The notes beneath the pieces are model-generated. The model was not told the origin of the DNA. It saw only the letters and a program-made list of their open reading frames with translations, and did no database searches. A stretch of 64,000 nucleotides of DNA, taken from NCBI RefSeq assembly GCF_965208925.1, contig NZ_OZ242364.1:1798001-1862000 (forward strand), written 5' to 3'. Positions 16,282-25,607 of the stretch are shown one piece after another. This stretch comes from Poriferisodalis sp965208925 (lineage in GTDB: Bacteria; Actinomycetota; Acidimicrobiia; Acidimicrobiales; Poriferisodalaceae). Each line of letters begins with the position of its first letter. Position 1 is the stretch's first letter. The translations under genes and the position numbers were made by a program.

Positions 16282-16841
16282 CCGACCTCAGCCCCCGTCA
16301 TCCCCTCCCCGCCGAGCCAGACCGGGCCGAGGCACGCCAGATGCTGGGCCGCCGCCGCAAGGCCATGATCGGCGCCTTTGTGGTGCTGCTGGTGATCGCG
16401 GGCGGCGCGGCCACAGTTGCGGGGCTGCGCAACGCCACGCTGTTCTTCCGCAATGCCGATGAGGCCATCGCCGAGCGGGTCGAGCTGGGCGACCACAGGT
16501 TCCGCCTGCAGGGGCGCGTGGTGCCGGCGTCGGTGGCGGTGGACGGGGGAGTGACCACCTTCGAGGTGGTTCACAACTGCGCGTCGGTCTCTGTGCGTCA
16601 CAGCGTCGACCCGCCCGACCTGTTCGAGTCTCCCTGGATCCCCGTCGTGCTCGAGGGCCGCTGGGTGGCGGGCGACGTCGTGACGGTGGCGGGCCGCGAC
16701 ACTCACTTCTTCTCGAGCGACAACATGCTGGTGAAGCACACCAACGAGTACGTGGCGGCGAACGAAAACCGCCTGCCTGACCCCAACGAGCCGCCTGAAG
16801 GCTTCCTGGACGACTGCCCCTTCGAGGTGCCCCGGCTGTGA
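16278..16841 (+). CDS. ccmE: Heme chaperone CcmE
   Basis: 187 residues: a cytoplasmic N-terminus, one membrane anchor (about 29-50), then a periplasmic-type OB-fold domain. The covalent heme-binding motif H-x3-Y is present as LVKHTNEYVAAN (His154, Tyr158), so this is the common His type, not the Cys variant of some archaea. The GTG at 16278 overlaps the ccmD stop. CcmE carries heme from CcmC to CcmF. Its presence in an actinobacterium marks System I rather than the System II (CcsA/ResB) usual in the phylum. Confidence 0.9.
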   Translation: MTDLSPRHPLPAEPDRAEARQMLGRRRKAMIGAFVVLLVIAGGAATVAGLRNATLFFRNADEAIAERVELGDHRFRLQGRVVPASVAVDGGVTTFEVVHNCASVSVRHSVDPPDLFESPWIPVVLEGRWVAGDVVTVAGRDTHFFSSDNMLVKHTNEYVAANENRLPDPNEPPEGFLDDCPFEVPRL

Positions 16842-18832
16842 TCGCCGTGCTGGGCACGCTCGGCGTGGCCGTCGGCCTCGTCAGCGCGCTCGGCGGGGCT
16901 GCAACGCTCGTCGCGGCGAGGGTGCAGCGGCAGCCGGCGCGCTGCCGCCAAGCGCTGGCGTGGATCGCGGCCATGACCCTCGGCTGCGTGCTGGCCGTGG
17001 TTGCGATGGAGATCGCACTGCTGAGCGACAACTTCTCGCTGGCCTACGTAGCTCGCAACTCCACGATCGCGACGCCGCTCATCTACAAGATCGCGACCCT
17101 CTGGGGAGCGTTGGAGGGATCGATCCTGCTGTGGGTCCTGGTGCTGTGCGGCTACGTCGCGGCAGCCGCATGGCGATTCCGTGCGCGCACCGACGAGCCG
17201 ACGGTGGCCTGGGCGCTGGCGGTGATGCTGGGCGTGTGCATCTTCTTCTTCGCGCTGCTCGCCGGCCCGGCCAACCCGTTCGGCACGCTGGCCAGCCCGC
17301 CGGCCGACGGCGGCGGCCTGAACCCGCTGCTGCGCAACCACCCCCTCATGGCCATTCATCCGGTGATGCTGTACCTCGGCTACGTGGGCTTCACCGTGCC
17401 GTTCGGATTCGCCGTCGCCGCGCTCATCACGGGCCAGTTCGACACCCGCTGGCTGGCGGACACCCGCCGCTGGACGCTGGTGGCCTGGGGCTGCCTGGGC
17501 ACCGGCATCATGCTCGGCGCCTGGTGGTCGTATGAGGTCCTCGGCTGGGGCGGTTACTGGGCGTGGGATCCGGTGGAGAACGCCTCGTTGCTGCCGTGGC
17601 TGACGGCCACCGCGTTCGTGCACTCGCTCATCACCCAGCAGCGGCGCCAGATGATGCGGGTGTGGAACCTCTCGCTGCTCATCGTGACGTTTGCCTTGAC
17701 GATCTTCGGCACGTTCCTCACTCGATCAGGCGTGCTCGAGTCGGTGCACGAGTTCAGCGAGTCGTCGCTGGGGCCGATCTTGCTGGGTTTCTTCGGCGTG
17801 ATCGTGGCAACCGGCGTGGTGCTGGTGGCGTGGCGGGGCGAAGCGTTGCGCACTGCAGCCAGCCTGCGATCGATCTGGTCCCGGGAGGGTGCGTTCCTGG
17901 GGAACAACCTGCTGTTCACCGTGGCGGCGTTCGTCGTGCTGCTGGGCACGGTGTTCCCGCTGCTGGCTGAGGCTGTCTCGAATGAGCGGCTGGCAGTCGG
18001 CCGGCCCTACTTCGACCGGATGCTGGCGCCGGTCGGCATCGCCTTGCTGGGTCTGATGGCGCTGTCGCCGGCTCTGAACTGGCGCGGCACCCCCGCGGAG
18101 GTGCGTTCGGTACGCCTGCTGGGCCCTGCGGCTGCGGGGGCAGTGACGATGGCGCTGTCGATCTGGGCCGGTGCACAAGGTCTGTGGCAGGTCCTGGCCC
18201 TCGGCTTGGGCGGATTCGTCATCGGCTCAGCGGCGCGGCTGCTGTGGCTGGGCGTCCGACGCAACGGCTGGCGCGGCCTGCTCGGGCGTACCGGCGGCGG
18301 CATGATCGCCCACATCGGTGTGGGCGTGATCGCCTTCGGGTTCATCGCATCGAGCGCGTACGGGTCGGAAGGTGAGTTCACGCTGGCGCCGGGCGAGAGC
18401 GGCGAGGTCGCCGGCCACGAGGTCACCTACCTCGGGCTGACCGACGGCATCGAGAATGGCAACCGGGTCGTGCGGGTACGTGTGGAGGTGGAAGGCCGGG
18501 GCGTGTTCGAACCTGCCGTGACGCGCTTTGCCGAATTCGGCCAGCCGATCTCGACGCCGTCGGTGGCAACGAGCCTCGTCGACGACGTCTACCTGTCGCT
18601 GGCCACGATTCCCGACGAGGGCAGCAGCGAGGTGGCGCTGCGGGTGCTCATCAAGCCGCTTGTGGCGTGGATGTGGCTCGGCGGCGCGGTGCTGGCCGTC
18701 GGCATTGCCGCGGCCTTGATTCCCACCCGGATCGGCGCACGCGACCGGATCCGCCGCCCCCCCAACGAACGGATCCTCTCGAGTGCCACACCCGAGCGGA
18801 CAGGCGAGAGCGCCGGGGGTCCGAGCACGTGA
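16838..18832 (+). CDS. ccmF: Heme lyase CcmF
   Basis: 664 residues, about 15 membrane segments. It carries the WWD-type motif WGGYWAWDPVENASLLPWL (about residue 232) and conserved His residues in NHPLMAIHPVMLYLG (about 168) and further on. CcmF, with CcmH, ligates heme from CcmE to apocytochrome CxxCH motifs. A periplasmic loop near residues 510-600 precedes the last helix. GTGA overlaps tie it to ccmE upstream and ccmG downstream. Confidence 0.93.
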   Translation: MIAVLGTLGVAVGLVSALGGAATLVAARVQRQPARCRQALAWIAAMTLGCVLAVVAMEIALLSDNFSLAYVARNSTIATPLIYKIATLWGALEGSILLWVLVLCGYVAAAAWRFRARTDEPTVAWALAVMLGVCIFFFALLAGPANPFGTLASPPADGGGLNPLLRNHPLMAIHPVMLYLGYVGFTVPFGFAVAALITGQFDTRWLADTRRWTLVAWGCLGTGIMLGAWWSYEVLGWGGYWAWDPVENASLLPWLTATAFVHSLITQQRRQMMRVWNLSLLIVTFALTIFGTFLTRSGVLESVHEFSESSLGPILLGFFGVIVATGVVLVAWRGEALRTAASLRSIWSREGAFLGNNLLFTVAAFVVLLGTVFPLLAEAVSNERLAVGRPYFDRMLAPVGIALLGLMALSPALNWRGTPAEVRSVRLLGPAAAGAVTMALSIWAGAQGLWQVLALGLGGFVIGSAARLLWLGVRRNGWRGLLGRTGGGMIAHIGVGVIAFGFIASSAYGSEGEFTLAPGESGEVAGHEVTYLGLTDGIENGNRVVRVRVEVEGRGVFEPAVTRFAEFGQPISTPSVATSLVDDVYLSLATIPDEGSSEVALRVLIKPLVAWMWLGGAVLAVGIAAALIPTRIGARDRIRRPPNERILSSATPERTGESAGGPST

Positions 18833-19521
18833 CCTCGCAGTCGGGCGGAGTGCCGAGCGTCGCACCACCACGAGGCCGGGCCTGGGTGCGAGTCGGCGCG
18901 GTGCTCGTCGGTTTGGTCGCAGCAGGCCTGATCGCGCTGCTGGCGACACGAGACTCGGACGGCGGCAGCATCCGAGCTGCGAGCCCGCTCATCGGCGAGC
19001 TGGTGCCGCCATTGCGCGGAGAACTCATCTGGCCGCCCGAGTCGTTTCTTGATGCGGGCGGCGCGCAGGCCTTGCCGGGGGTGAGGATCGGTCCCGATGA
19101 GGCAGCACGCTTCGATATCGACGCCGTGGGTCCGCTGTCATCGGATCCGCGATGGGTGCTCGTCAACTTCTTTGCGTCGTGGTGCGTGCCGTGCGAGCGC
19201 GAGCATCCCGCGCTCGCGACGTGGTCGGCTCGCCATTCCCGTGACGGTGTGTTGGTAGCCGTGCCGTTCGGCGACCGGACGTCCGACGCAATCGCGTTCT
19301 ACGAACGTCTCGGCGGCGACTGGTCGGTTGTCGACGATCCCGATTCTCGCTGGGCGGTGGAGTTCGGCGTGCTACGACCGCCCGAATCGTTCCTGATCAC
19401 GCCCGACGGCGTCGTGGCTGCTCGCTGGCAGGGGCAGATCAGCGCGGACGATCCCGATGCGGTCATCGCGCTGTTGATGGGCTCCGCGAGCGGCGACGCC
19501 GCGCCCCAGCAGGGTTCGTGA
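18829..19521 (+). CDS. ccmG: Membrane-anchored thioredoxin-like protein CcmG
   Basis: 230 residues. An N-terminal anchor (about 20-40) precedes a thioredoxin fold with the redox motif WCVPC in FFASWCVPCEREHPAL (about residue 118) and a cis-Pro region RPPESFLITPDG. CcmG (DsbE) keeps apocytochrome cysteines or CcmH reduced before heme attachment. The GTG at 18829 overlaps the ccmF stop. A spacer of about 60 residues between anchor and fold is longer than usual. Confidence 0.88.
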   Translation: MTSQSGGVPSVAPPRGRAWVRVGAVLVGLVAAGLIALLATRDSDGGSIRAASPLIGELVPPLRGELIWPPESFLDAGGAQALPGVRIGPDEAARFDIDAVGPLSSDPRWVLVNFFASWCVPCEREHPALATWSARHSRDGVLVAVPFGDRTSDAIAFYERLGGDWSVVDDPDSRWAVEFGVLRPPESFLITPDGVVAARWQGQISADDPDAVIALLMGSASGDAAPQQGS

Positions 19522-19528
19522 GCCGGAC

Positions 19529-20740
19529 ATGAGCGACTCGGTGGCCGCTTCGCAGGCTCAGCCCGCTGCGCCGACCCGCGGCGCTTCAGCACTGCGACGC
19601 ATCGGCTGGCTTGCCGTCGCCGCTGTGGCGATCATCGCCGCCGTACTTGCCGCGACGGCGTCGCGCCCGCCGGCGACAGAAGCCGAGCGTGCGTACGACC
19701 TCAAGCAGGCGACGCTCTGCCCGGTCTGCGACGGCCAGAGCGTCCTCGAGTCGAATGCTCCAGCGGCGGCGGCCATGCGCCGGCAGATCGATCTGTGGGT
19801 GAACGCCGGCCGCAGCGACGACGAGATCAGGGCCGATCTTGCTGCTGCCTACGGCGACGACGTGAATGCGCTGCCGCCGGGGGAGGGGGTGGGCACGCTG
19901 GTGTGGGCACTGCCGGTAGCTGCTTTCGCAGCAGCCGCGGCAGGGTTGTGGGCCGCGACCCGCCGCTGGAAGGCTTGGGCTGCTGCACCAGATGAGGGAA
20001 CCGAGATTGCCGACGTCGACGTAGATGTCGAACTGGACCCCGCGGTCGCCCGGGTGCAACGACGCGGCTGGCGCAGCGCCACAGTCGTCACCGTCGGTGC
20101 GCTGGTGCTCGTCGGAGCGGCGGCTGGCGTGTTGGTGGCACGCTCGGCAGGACTGCGCCTGTCGGGCGAGACCCTGACGGGTGACATCGACCGTTCGGCC
20201 CGCTCGTTGCTTGTCGACGCGCAACGCCAGTTTGCGGCAAATCAACTTGATGAGTCCCGCGCCACGCTGGAGCAGATCTTCCGGCTCGATCCCGACCTGC
20301 GCGGCGCGCTCGTGCTGTCAGCCCGCCTGCACCTGCGGCATTGCGAATCGCTGTCTTCGCGGGACGCGTCCGGCTCTGGCGATGCAGCCGATGGTCCTGT
20401 GGCCGGCTGCGATCTGCAATCCGCGCTTGTGGACCTCGACCGTGTGCTCGCCGAAGACCCCAGCGACGTCGAAGCGCTTGCGCTACGCGGCTGGCTGTTG
20501 GTGCGCATCCCCGATCGCGAGCTGATCACTGCCGGCATTGCGTCGCTCGACGCTGCCGTGGCGCTCGACCCCGCCGAGTTCGACCCGTGGGTTTTCCGCG
20601 GCTACACGGCCCGCTTCATCGAGCGAGATCTCGAAGCTGCCATCGGCTACTACGGCGCAGCGCTGCAACGCAACCCGCCGCCCGCCATGGCCGCCGCCCT
20701 CGAATCCGCAATCACCGAAATGCAAGCCGAACTCGAATAG
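19529..20740 (+). CDS. ccmH: Fused CcmH-CcmI-like cytochrome c maturation protein
   Basis: 403 residues. After an N-terminal membrane segment (about 27-45) comes the CcmH redox motif ATLCPVCDGQSVLES (CxxC about residues 64-67) and the short helical CcmH domain. Then follow two more membrane helices (about 122-143 and 185-205) and a C-terminal TPR-like region (about 225-400) with DPDLRGALVLSARLHL and DPAEFDPWVFRGY. The layout is CcmH fused to a CcmI-type TPR module, which binds apocytochrome. It starts 7 bases after ccmG and is the last gene of the operon; 159 bases without a gene follow. Confidence 0.85.
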   Translation: MSDSVAASQAQPAAPTRGASALRRIGWLAVAAVAIIAAVLAATASRPPATEAERAYDLKQATLCPVCDGQSVLESNAPAAAAMRRQIDLWVNAGRSDDEIRADLAAAYGDDVNALPPGEGVGTLVWALPVAAFAAAAAGLWAATRRWKAWAAAPDEGTEIADVDVDVELDPAVARVQRRGWRSATVVTVGALVLVGAAAGVLVARSAGLRLSGETLTGDIDRSARSLLVDAQRQFAANQLDESRATLEQIFRLDPDLRGALVLSARLHLRHCESLSSRDASGSGDAADGPVAGCDLQSALVDLDRVLAEDPSDVEALALRGWLLVRIPDRELITAGIASLDAAVALDPAEFDPWVFRGYTARFIERDLEAAIGYYGAALQRNPPPAMAAALESAITEMQAELE

Positions 20741-20899
20741 CTGGCTGTCGAGCGTTCGCCAGGAAGCCAGTCGCGCCAGTGCAATGCGCTGCGGCCGTCG
20801 TCAGTCGCGGCAGTAGCGTGCGAGGCGAGCGGCAGGTGCGGCTGTAGCGCCGCTGCAGGCACCACGCGGCAATCGATCGCAACCGGTCAGGGGCACCCA

Positions 20900-22084
20900 G
20901 TGAAGGGCAAGCGTCGAGGATCAGCCGCCAACGGCGGCCCAGCCAGCGTCACTGATGAGCAGCTGGCTGCAGCGGTGGCTGACGTCATCGATCCCGAGCT
21001 GCGCCGGCCCATCGGCCAGATGGGCATGCTTCGAGCTGCCGCAGTGGCGGGGCGTGCCGCGCAGGTGCTCGTCGCCTTGCCGTCGAACGACTGGCCGGCT
21101 GCCGGGCATGTCTCGCATGCCGTGAGCGAGGCGGGGTGTGCGCTCGAGGGAATCGACGACGTGGTCGTGGAGTTCACGGTCATGGACGAGGCCGAGCAGT
21201 CGGCGCTGCGAGCGCAGCTCATCGGCGACCCGGCCGCCACGGCGGGCACCCATGACGGTCACGGCCACGCTGAAGGACGTGCCGTTCCCTTCGCCCAGGC
21301 TGGGAACAAGACCCGCGTGCTGCTGGTGGCCAGCGGCAAGGGCGGCGTCGGCAAATCCAGCGTGACAGTCAATCTTGCGATAGCGCTGGCCCAGCGCGGC
21401 ACCCGCACCGCCGTCATCGATGCCGACGTGTGGGGCTTCTCCATTCCCCGGATGCTCGGCGTCGCCCGCCCGCCCACGGTGATCGACCAGATGGTCGTGC
21501 CCACCGAGGCGCACGGGGTGCGATGCATGTCGATGGGCTTCTTCGCCCGCGAGGACCAGCCGGTGATCTGGCGAGGCCCGATGCTGCACAAGGCGCTCGA
21601 GCAATTCCTCACCGATGTCTTCTGGGACGATCCAGACCATCTGCTCATCGATCTGCCGCCCGGCACCGGCGACATCTCGCTGTCGCTGGCACAGTTCCTG
21701 CCCCGCTCGGAGATGCTTGTGGTGACCACGCCGCAGCCTGCAGCGCAGAAGGTTGCCCAGCGCGCCGCCCAGATGGCGGGGCGGGTGAATCTGCAGGTGC
21801 GGGCGGTGATCGAGAACATGAGCTGGTTCACCGGTGACGACGGCAAGCGCTACGAGCTGTTCGGCTCCGGAGGCGGCCAAGCACTCGCCGAGGAGCTGGA
21901 GGTTCCGCTGCTCGGCCAGGTGCCCCTGGTGCCCCAATTGCGGGCGGGCGGCGACGAGGGCATGCCGATCACTGCGGCAGACCCCGACAGCGAGGCGGCC
22001 GGAGTGTTCCGGGACATGGCGCGCCTGCTCTGCGAGGAACACCTGCCGACCCGCCGCTACAACGAGGGATTGAAGCTGTTGTGA
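20900..22084 (+). CDS. mrp: Mrp/NBP35-family iron-sulfur cluster carrier ATPase
   Basis: 394 residues from a GTG. N-terminal MIP18/DUF59 domain (about 15-95), then a His-rich linker (THDGHGHAEG), then the deviant-Walker ATPase SGKGGVGKSSVTVNLA (about residue 145) with DADVWGFSIPRML and DLPPGTGDI. Mrp proteins transfer Fe-S clusters. The CxxC that binds the cluster between monomers would sit after VIENMSWF; here that place reads TGDDGKRYELFG with no Cys, as I recall for other actinobacterial Mrp proteins. The stop overlaps selO (GTGA). Confidence 0.9.
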   Translation: MKGKRRGSAANGGPASVTDEQLAAAVADVIDPELRRPIGQMGMLRAAAVAGRAAQVLVALPSNDWPAAGHVSHAVSEAGCALEGIDDVVVEFTVMDEAEQSALRAQLIGDPAATAGTHDGHGHAEGRAVPFAQAGNKTRVLLVASGKGGVGKSSVTVNLAIALAQRGTRTAVIDADVWGFSIPRMLGVARPPTVIDQMVVPTEAHGVRCMSMGFFAREDQPVIWRGPMLHKALEQFLTDVFWDDPDHLLIDLPPGTGDISLSLAQFLPRSEMLVVTTPQPAAQKVAQRAAQMAGRVNLQVRAVIENMSWFTGDDGKRYELFGSGGGQALAEELEVPLLGQVPLVPQLRAGGDEGMPITAADPDSEAAGVFRDMARLLCEEHLPTRRYNEGLKLL

Positions 22085-23709
22085 GCACGACGGCGATGCC
22101 GATCGGCTCGCTCGACGAGCTCAGTTTCGACAATCGCTTCACTGCTGCGCTACCGGCCGATCCCGACGCCGCCAATGCCCGCCGGCAGGTGATGGGTGCG
22201 TGCTACTCGAGGGTCGAGCCGACGCCGGTGCCGGCACCGCACCTGCTGGCGCACAGCGCGGAGATGTTCGACCTGCTGGGCTTCGATGTCGGGCTGGCGA
22301 GCGATCCGCAGTTCGCCGCGGTGTTCGGCGGCAGCACGCTGCTCGACGGCATGGATCCGCATGCCCACTGCTACGGCGGCCACCAGTTCGGCAACTGGGC
22401 AGGTCAGCTCGGCGACGGACGTGCGATCGCGCTCGGCGAGGTAGTGGACCGCAACGGCCAGCACCAGACCCTGCAGCTCAAAGGCGCCGGCCCCACGCCC
22501 TATTCCCGCACCGCAGACGGCTTGGCCGTGCTGCGCAGCTCGGTGCGCGAATTCCTGTGCAGCGAGGCCATGGCGCACCTCGGCGTGCCGACGACCAGAG
22601 CGCTCAGCTTGGTGGCGACGGGCGGCATGGTGATGCGCGACATGCTGTACGACGGCAATGCCGAGCTCGAACCCGGAGCGGTGGTCTGCCGGGTGGCGCC
22701 GTCGTTCGTGCGGTTCGGGAACTTCGAGATCTTCGCTTCCCGCGGCGACATCGACACGCTGCGCACCCTGACTGACTTCGTCATCGACACCGACTTCCCT
22801 GACCTGACCGCCGGTGCTGCGTCGGGCAACCCGCCGGCGGAGCGATATGCGAAGTTCTTCGACGAGGTGGTGCGGCGCACGGCGGACATGGTGTGCGAAT
22901 GGCTGCGAGTCGGCTTCGTGCACGGCGTGATGAACACCGACAACATGTCGATTCTGGGTCTCACGATCGACTACGGCCCCTACGGCTGGCTCGACAACTA
23001 CGACCCCGATTGGACGCCGAACACCACCGATGCGGCCCACCGCCGCTACCGCTTCGGCACACAGCCGGCGGTCGCGCAGTGGAATCTCATGCAGCTCGCC
23101 AACGCGCTGTATCCGCTCGTCGGCGAGGCCGAGCCGCTGCAGGCCGCCCTCGACGGCTACGTGCCCTATTTCGAGCAGAAGTGGTCGGCGATGATGGCCG
23201 CCAAGCTCGGGCTGCCGGAACTTCACACCGATGCCGACCGCGAGCTGGCGACCGGCGTGCTGGAAGTACTCCGCCTGGTCGAGACCGACATGACAGTGTT
23301 CTGGCGACGGCTCGCCACGGTGAACACCGCCGATGGTGTCGATCCCGCCGAGCGCATCGCCCCGCTCGCGGACGCCCGCTACCGCCCTTCAGAGGTCACC
23401 GACGAGCACCGCTCGGCCACGAGCGAGTTCGTCGAGCGCTACGCAGCCCGGTTGCGAGCGCTCGGTGTCGCCGACGCCGTACGAGCCGCGGCGATGAACC
23501 AGGTCAACCCCAAGTACGTCCTGCGGAACTACCTGGCCCAGCTCGCCATCGACGCCGCGACCGGCGGCCGCCCCGAGGCCATCGGCGAGCTGCTCGACGT
23601 CATGCGCCGTCCTTACGACGAGCAACCCGACCGCGAGACCTACGCGGCACTGCGCCCCGACTGGGCCCGCACCCGAGTCGGCTGCAGCCAGCTCTCCTGC
23701 AGCTCCTAG
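22081..23709 (+). CDS. selO: Protein adenylyltransferase SelO (YdiU/UPF0061)
   Basis: 542 residues from a GTG overlapping the mrp stop. SelO is a pseudokinase-fold enzyme that transfers AMP from ATP to protein hydroxyls. Visible family segments: YGGHQFGNWAGQLGDGRA, LKGAGPTPYSR, SSVREFLCSEAMAHLGVP, VAPSFVRFGNFEIF, and the metal-binding/catalytic HGVMNTDNMSILGLTIDYGP. The C-terminus is QLSCSS: the third residue from the end is Cys where the animal protein carries selenocysteine. SelO acts in redox stress responses in other bacteria. Coupling to mrp suggests a shared oxidative or Fe-S context, but that is inference. Confidence 0.95.
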   Translation: MSTTAMPIGSLDELSFDNRFTAALPADPDAANARRQVMGACYSRVEPTPVPAPHLLAHSAEMFDLLGFDVGLASDPQFAAVFGGSTLLDGMDPHAHCYGGHQFGNWAGQLGDGRAIALGEVVDRNGQHQTLQLKGAGPTPYSRTADGLAVLRSSVREFLCSEAMAHLGVPTTRALSLVATGGMVMRDMLYDGNAELEPGAVVCRVAPSFVRFGNFEIFASRGDIDTLRTLTDFVIDTDFPDLTAGAASGNPPAERYAKFFDEVVRRTADMVCEWLRVGFVHGVMNTDNMSILGLTIDYGPYGWLDNYDPDWTPNTTDAAHRRYRFGTQPAVAQWNLMQLANALYPLVGEAEPLQAALDGYVPYFEQKWSAMMAAKLGLPELHTDADRELATGVLEVLRLVETDMTVFWRRLATVNTADGVDPAERIAPLADARYRPSEVTDEHRSATSEFVERYAARLRALGVADAVRAAAMNQVNPKYVLRNYLAQLAIDAATGGRPEAIGELLDVMRRPYDEQPDRETYAALRPDWARTRVGCSQLSCSS

Positions 23710-23741
23710 GGCGTTGCGGGCACCACCGGTAGCCTGCGGCC

Positions 23742-23972
23742 ATGGACATCCGGATCGGCATCACGCACGGCGGTCGGGAGCTCAGCGTCGAGATCGACGA
23801 CGAGGCTGCTGAAGACGCGGCAGCTTCGCTCGAAGGCGCACTCAGCGGCGGCGAGACTGTGCTCTGGCTGAACGATCGCAGCGGGCGCCGCGTCGGCGTG
23901 CCCATCGACAAGCTCGCCTACTTGGAGCTGGGTCCGGCTGGCGATCGGCGCATCGGCTTCGCAGCCGACTGA
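23742..23972 (+). CDS. DUF3107 family protein (TB9.4-like)
   Basis: 76 residues. The start MDIRIGITHGGRELSVEID, the middle LNDRSGRRVGVPIDKLAYLELG and the end DRRIGFAAD are the DUF3107 pattern, a short actinobacterial family (mycobacterial TB9.4). No function is established. It is placed 7 bases before pdtaS, so the two are probably co-transcribed. This is one of the clearest phylum markers in the window. Confidence 0.88.
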   Translation: MDIRIGITHGGRELSVEIDDEAAEDAAASLEGALSGGETVLWLNDRSGRRVGVPIDKLAYLELGPAGDRRIGFAAD

Positions 23973-23979
23973 GATTCGA

Positions 23980-25590
23980 ATGCGGGCGCCCGCAGACCGG
24001 CCGCTGCCCGCACTCAACGTGCGCGACAACTCCGGCGACGGCCCGCGCGAGCACCTGCGCCGCCTGCTCGCATGGTGGTCGCTGCTGGCCGATCTGTCGT
24101 TCTCCGACCTGCTGCTGTTCGTGCCCGGACAGGTGACCGCGCTCGACGAGCTGCCCGACGAAGTCGCCGACCCTGACTCATCCCGCCCCGACGGCCCGCC
24201 CCGCCCGTGGCGCCGGCTCGGTCCCGAGACTCCGCTGACCGTGATCGGCCAGATCCGGCCCACGACCGGCCGCACGCTGTACCGCGACGACCACATCGGG
24301 CTCTGCGTCGCCGCCGGCGAACGGCCATTGGTGTCAGAGGCATTCGCCCGCGGCGTCATTGTCACCGGCGAGGGCCTGCGCATACCCGGCGACCGGCGTG
24401 CACGCATCACTGCAGTGCCGGTGACCTTCGACGGCGTGACGATTGCCGTGATGAGCAGCGAAGTGACGCCGCGCTTCACCGACATCCGCGATCCCGGCGA
24501 GCTCGAGCGGACCTACATCGCGACATTCGGGCGCCTCGCCCGCATGGTCGCTGCAGGTCTGTTCCCCTACCGCAGTGCCGAGGTCGCCGATGAGGAAGCG
24601 CCGCGGGTGGGCGACGGGCTGTTCCTCACCGACGAGACGACTCGCATCGGCTTCGCTTCGCCCAATGCCGTCAGCGCACTGCACCGCATCGGTGTCGGCG
24701 GCAACGTGCAGGGGCGCCGCGTACGAGATCTCGACCTGGGGCCCGACGTGGTAGGACGTGCCATCAGCGGCGGCATTCCCGTGGTCGGCGAGGTGGAGCA
24801 CCACTCGGTGACGGTGCAGCTGCAGGCGCTGCCGCTCACCGACACGCCCGTGCGCAATGCCTTGGTGCTGCTGCGCGATGTGACCGAGCTGCGCCGCCGC
24901 GACCGGCTGCTCATCTCGAAGGACGCCACGATCCGCGAGATTCACCACCGCGTCACCAACAACCTGCAGACGGTCTCATCGCTGCTGCGCATCCAGGCCC
25001 GCCGCTTGGAATCGCGCGAGGCGAACCGGGCTCTCGACGAGGCAGTACGACGCATCCGCGCCATCGCTCTTGTACACCAGACGCTGTCGACCGAGACCAC
25101 CGACGATGTCGACTTCTGCGATGTCGCCGAGACGCTGACCGAGACGATGCGCCAGAGCATCACGTTCCCGGAGCGGCCGATCGACTTCACCGTCTCCTGC
25201 GAAGCGGGGATGCTGCGATCGCAGACGGCCACGTCGCTGGCCGTGGTGCTCAACGAGCTGCTCCAGAACGCCGTGGATCACGCCTTTCCCCAGTTGTGGG
25301 AGATCGAGGATCAGGCGCTCGAGGCGGCCCCGGCGCTCGACGAGAGCCCGATCGGCCACGTCGAAGTGGAGATCTCCAGGCCCTCGGCAGATCTGCTGTC
25401 GATGGTTGTGCGTGACGACGGCGTCGGCATCCCGGCCGACTACGACGCTCAGCGTTCAGGCGGGCTCGGCACATCGATCGTCCGGGCGCTGTGCGGATCC
25501 GATCTCGGCGGCACCTTCGAGGTCCGGCGGCGGACGCCCCCGCCGGGATCAGAAGCCGTGGTGCAGATCCCCCTGCGGACGATCGCCTGA
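23980..25590 (+). CDS. pdtaS: PdtaS-type sensor histidine kinase
   Basis: 536 residues, soluble. An N-terminal GAF-like domain (about 15-195), a PAS-like domain (about 205-305), then a HisKA_2 dimerisation/phosphoacceptor helix REIHHRVTNNLQTVSSLLR with the phosphorylatable His at about 322-323, and a HATPase_c domain with N-box LNELLQNAVDHAF and G-box DDGVGIPADY. The layout matches PdtaS of Mycobacterium, whose partner PdtaR has an RNA-binding ANTAR output. No response regulator is adjacent. The 25 residues after the N-box include an acidic insert. Regulated inputs are unknown. Confidence 0.88.
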   Translation: MRAPADRPLPALNVRDNSGDGPREHLRRLLAWWSLLADLSFSDLLLFVPGQVTALDELPDEVADPDSSRPDGPPRPWRRLGPETPLTVIGQIRPTTGRTLYRDDHIGLCVAAGERPLVSEAFARGVIVTGEGLRIPGDRRARITAVPVTFDGVTIAVMSSEVTPRFTDIRDPGELERTYIATFGRLARMVAAGLFPYRSAEVADEEAPRVGDGLFLTDETTRIGFASPNAVSALHRIGVGGNVQGRRVRDLDLGPDVVGRAISGGIPVVGEVEHHSVTVQLQALPLTDTPVRNALVLLRDVTELRRRDRLLISKDATIREIHHRVTNNLQTVSSLLRIQARRLESREANRALDEAVRRIRAIALVHQTLSTETTDDVDFCDVAETLTETMRQSITFPERPIDFTVSCEAGMLRSQTATSLAVVLNELLQNAVDHAFPQLWEIEDQALEAAPALDESPIGHVEVEISRPSADLLSMVVRDDGVGIPADYDAQRSGGLGTSIVRALCGSDLGGTFEVRRRTPPPGSEAVVQIPLRTIA

Positions 25591-25607
25591 CGTCTCAAAC
25601 AGGCAAT

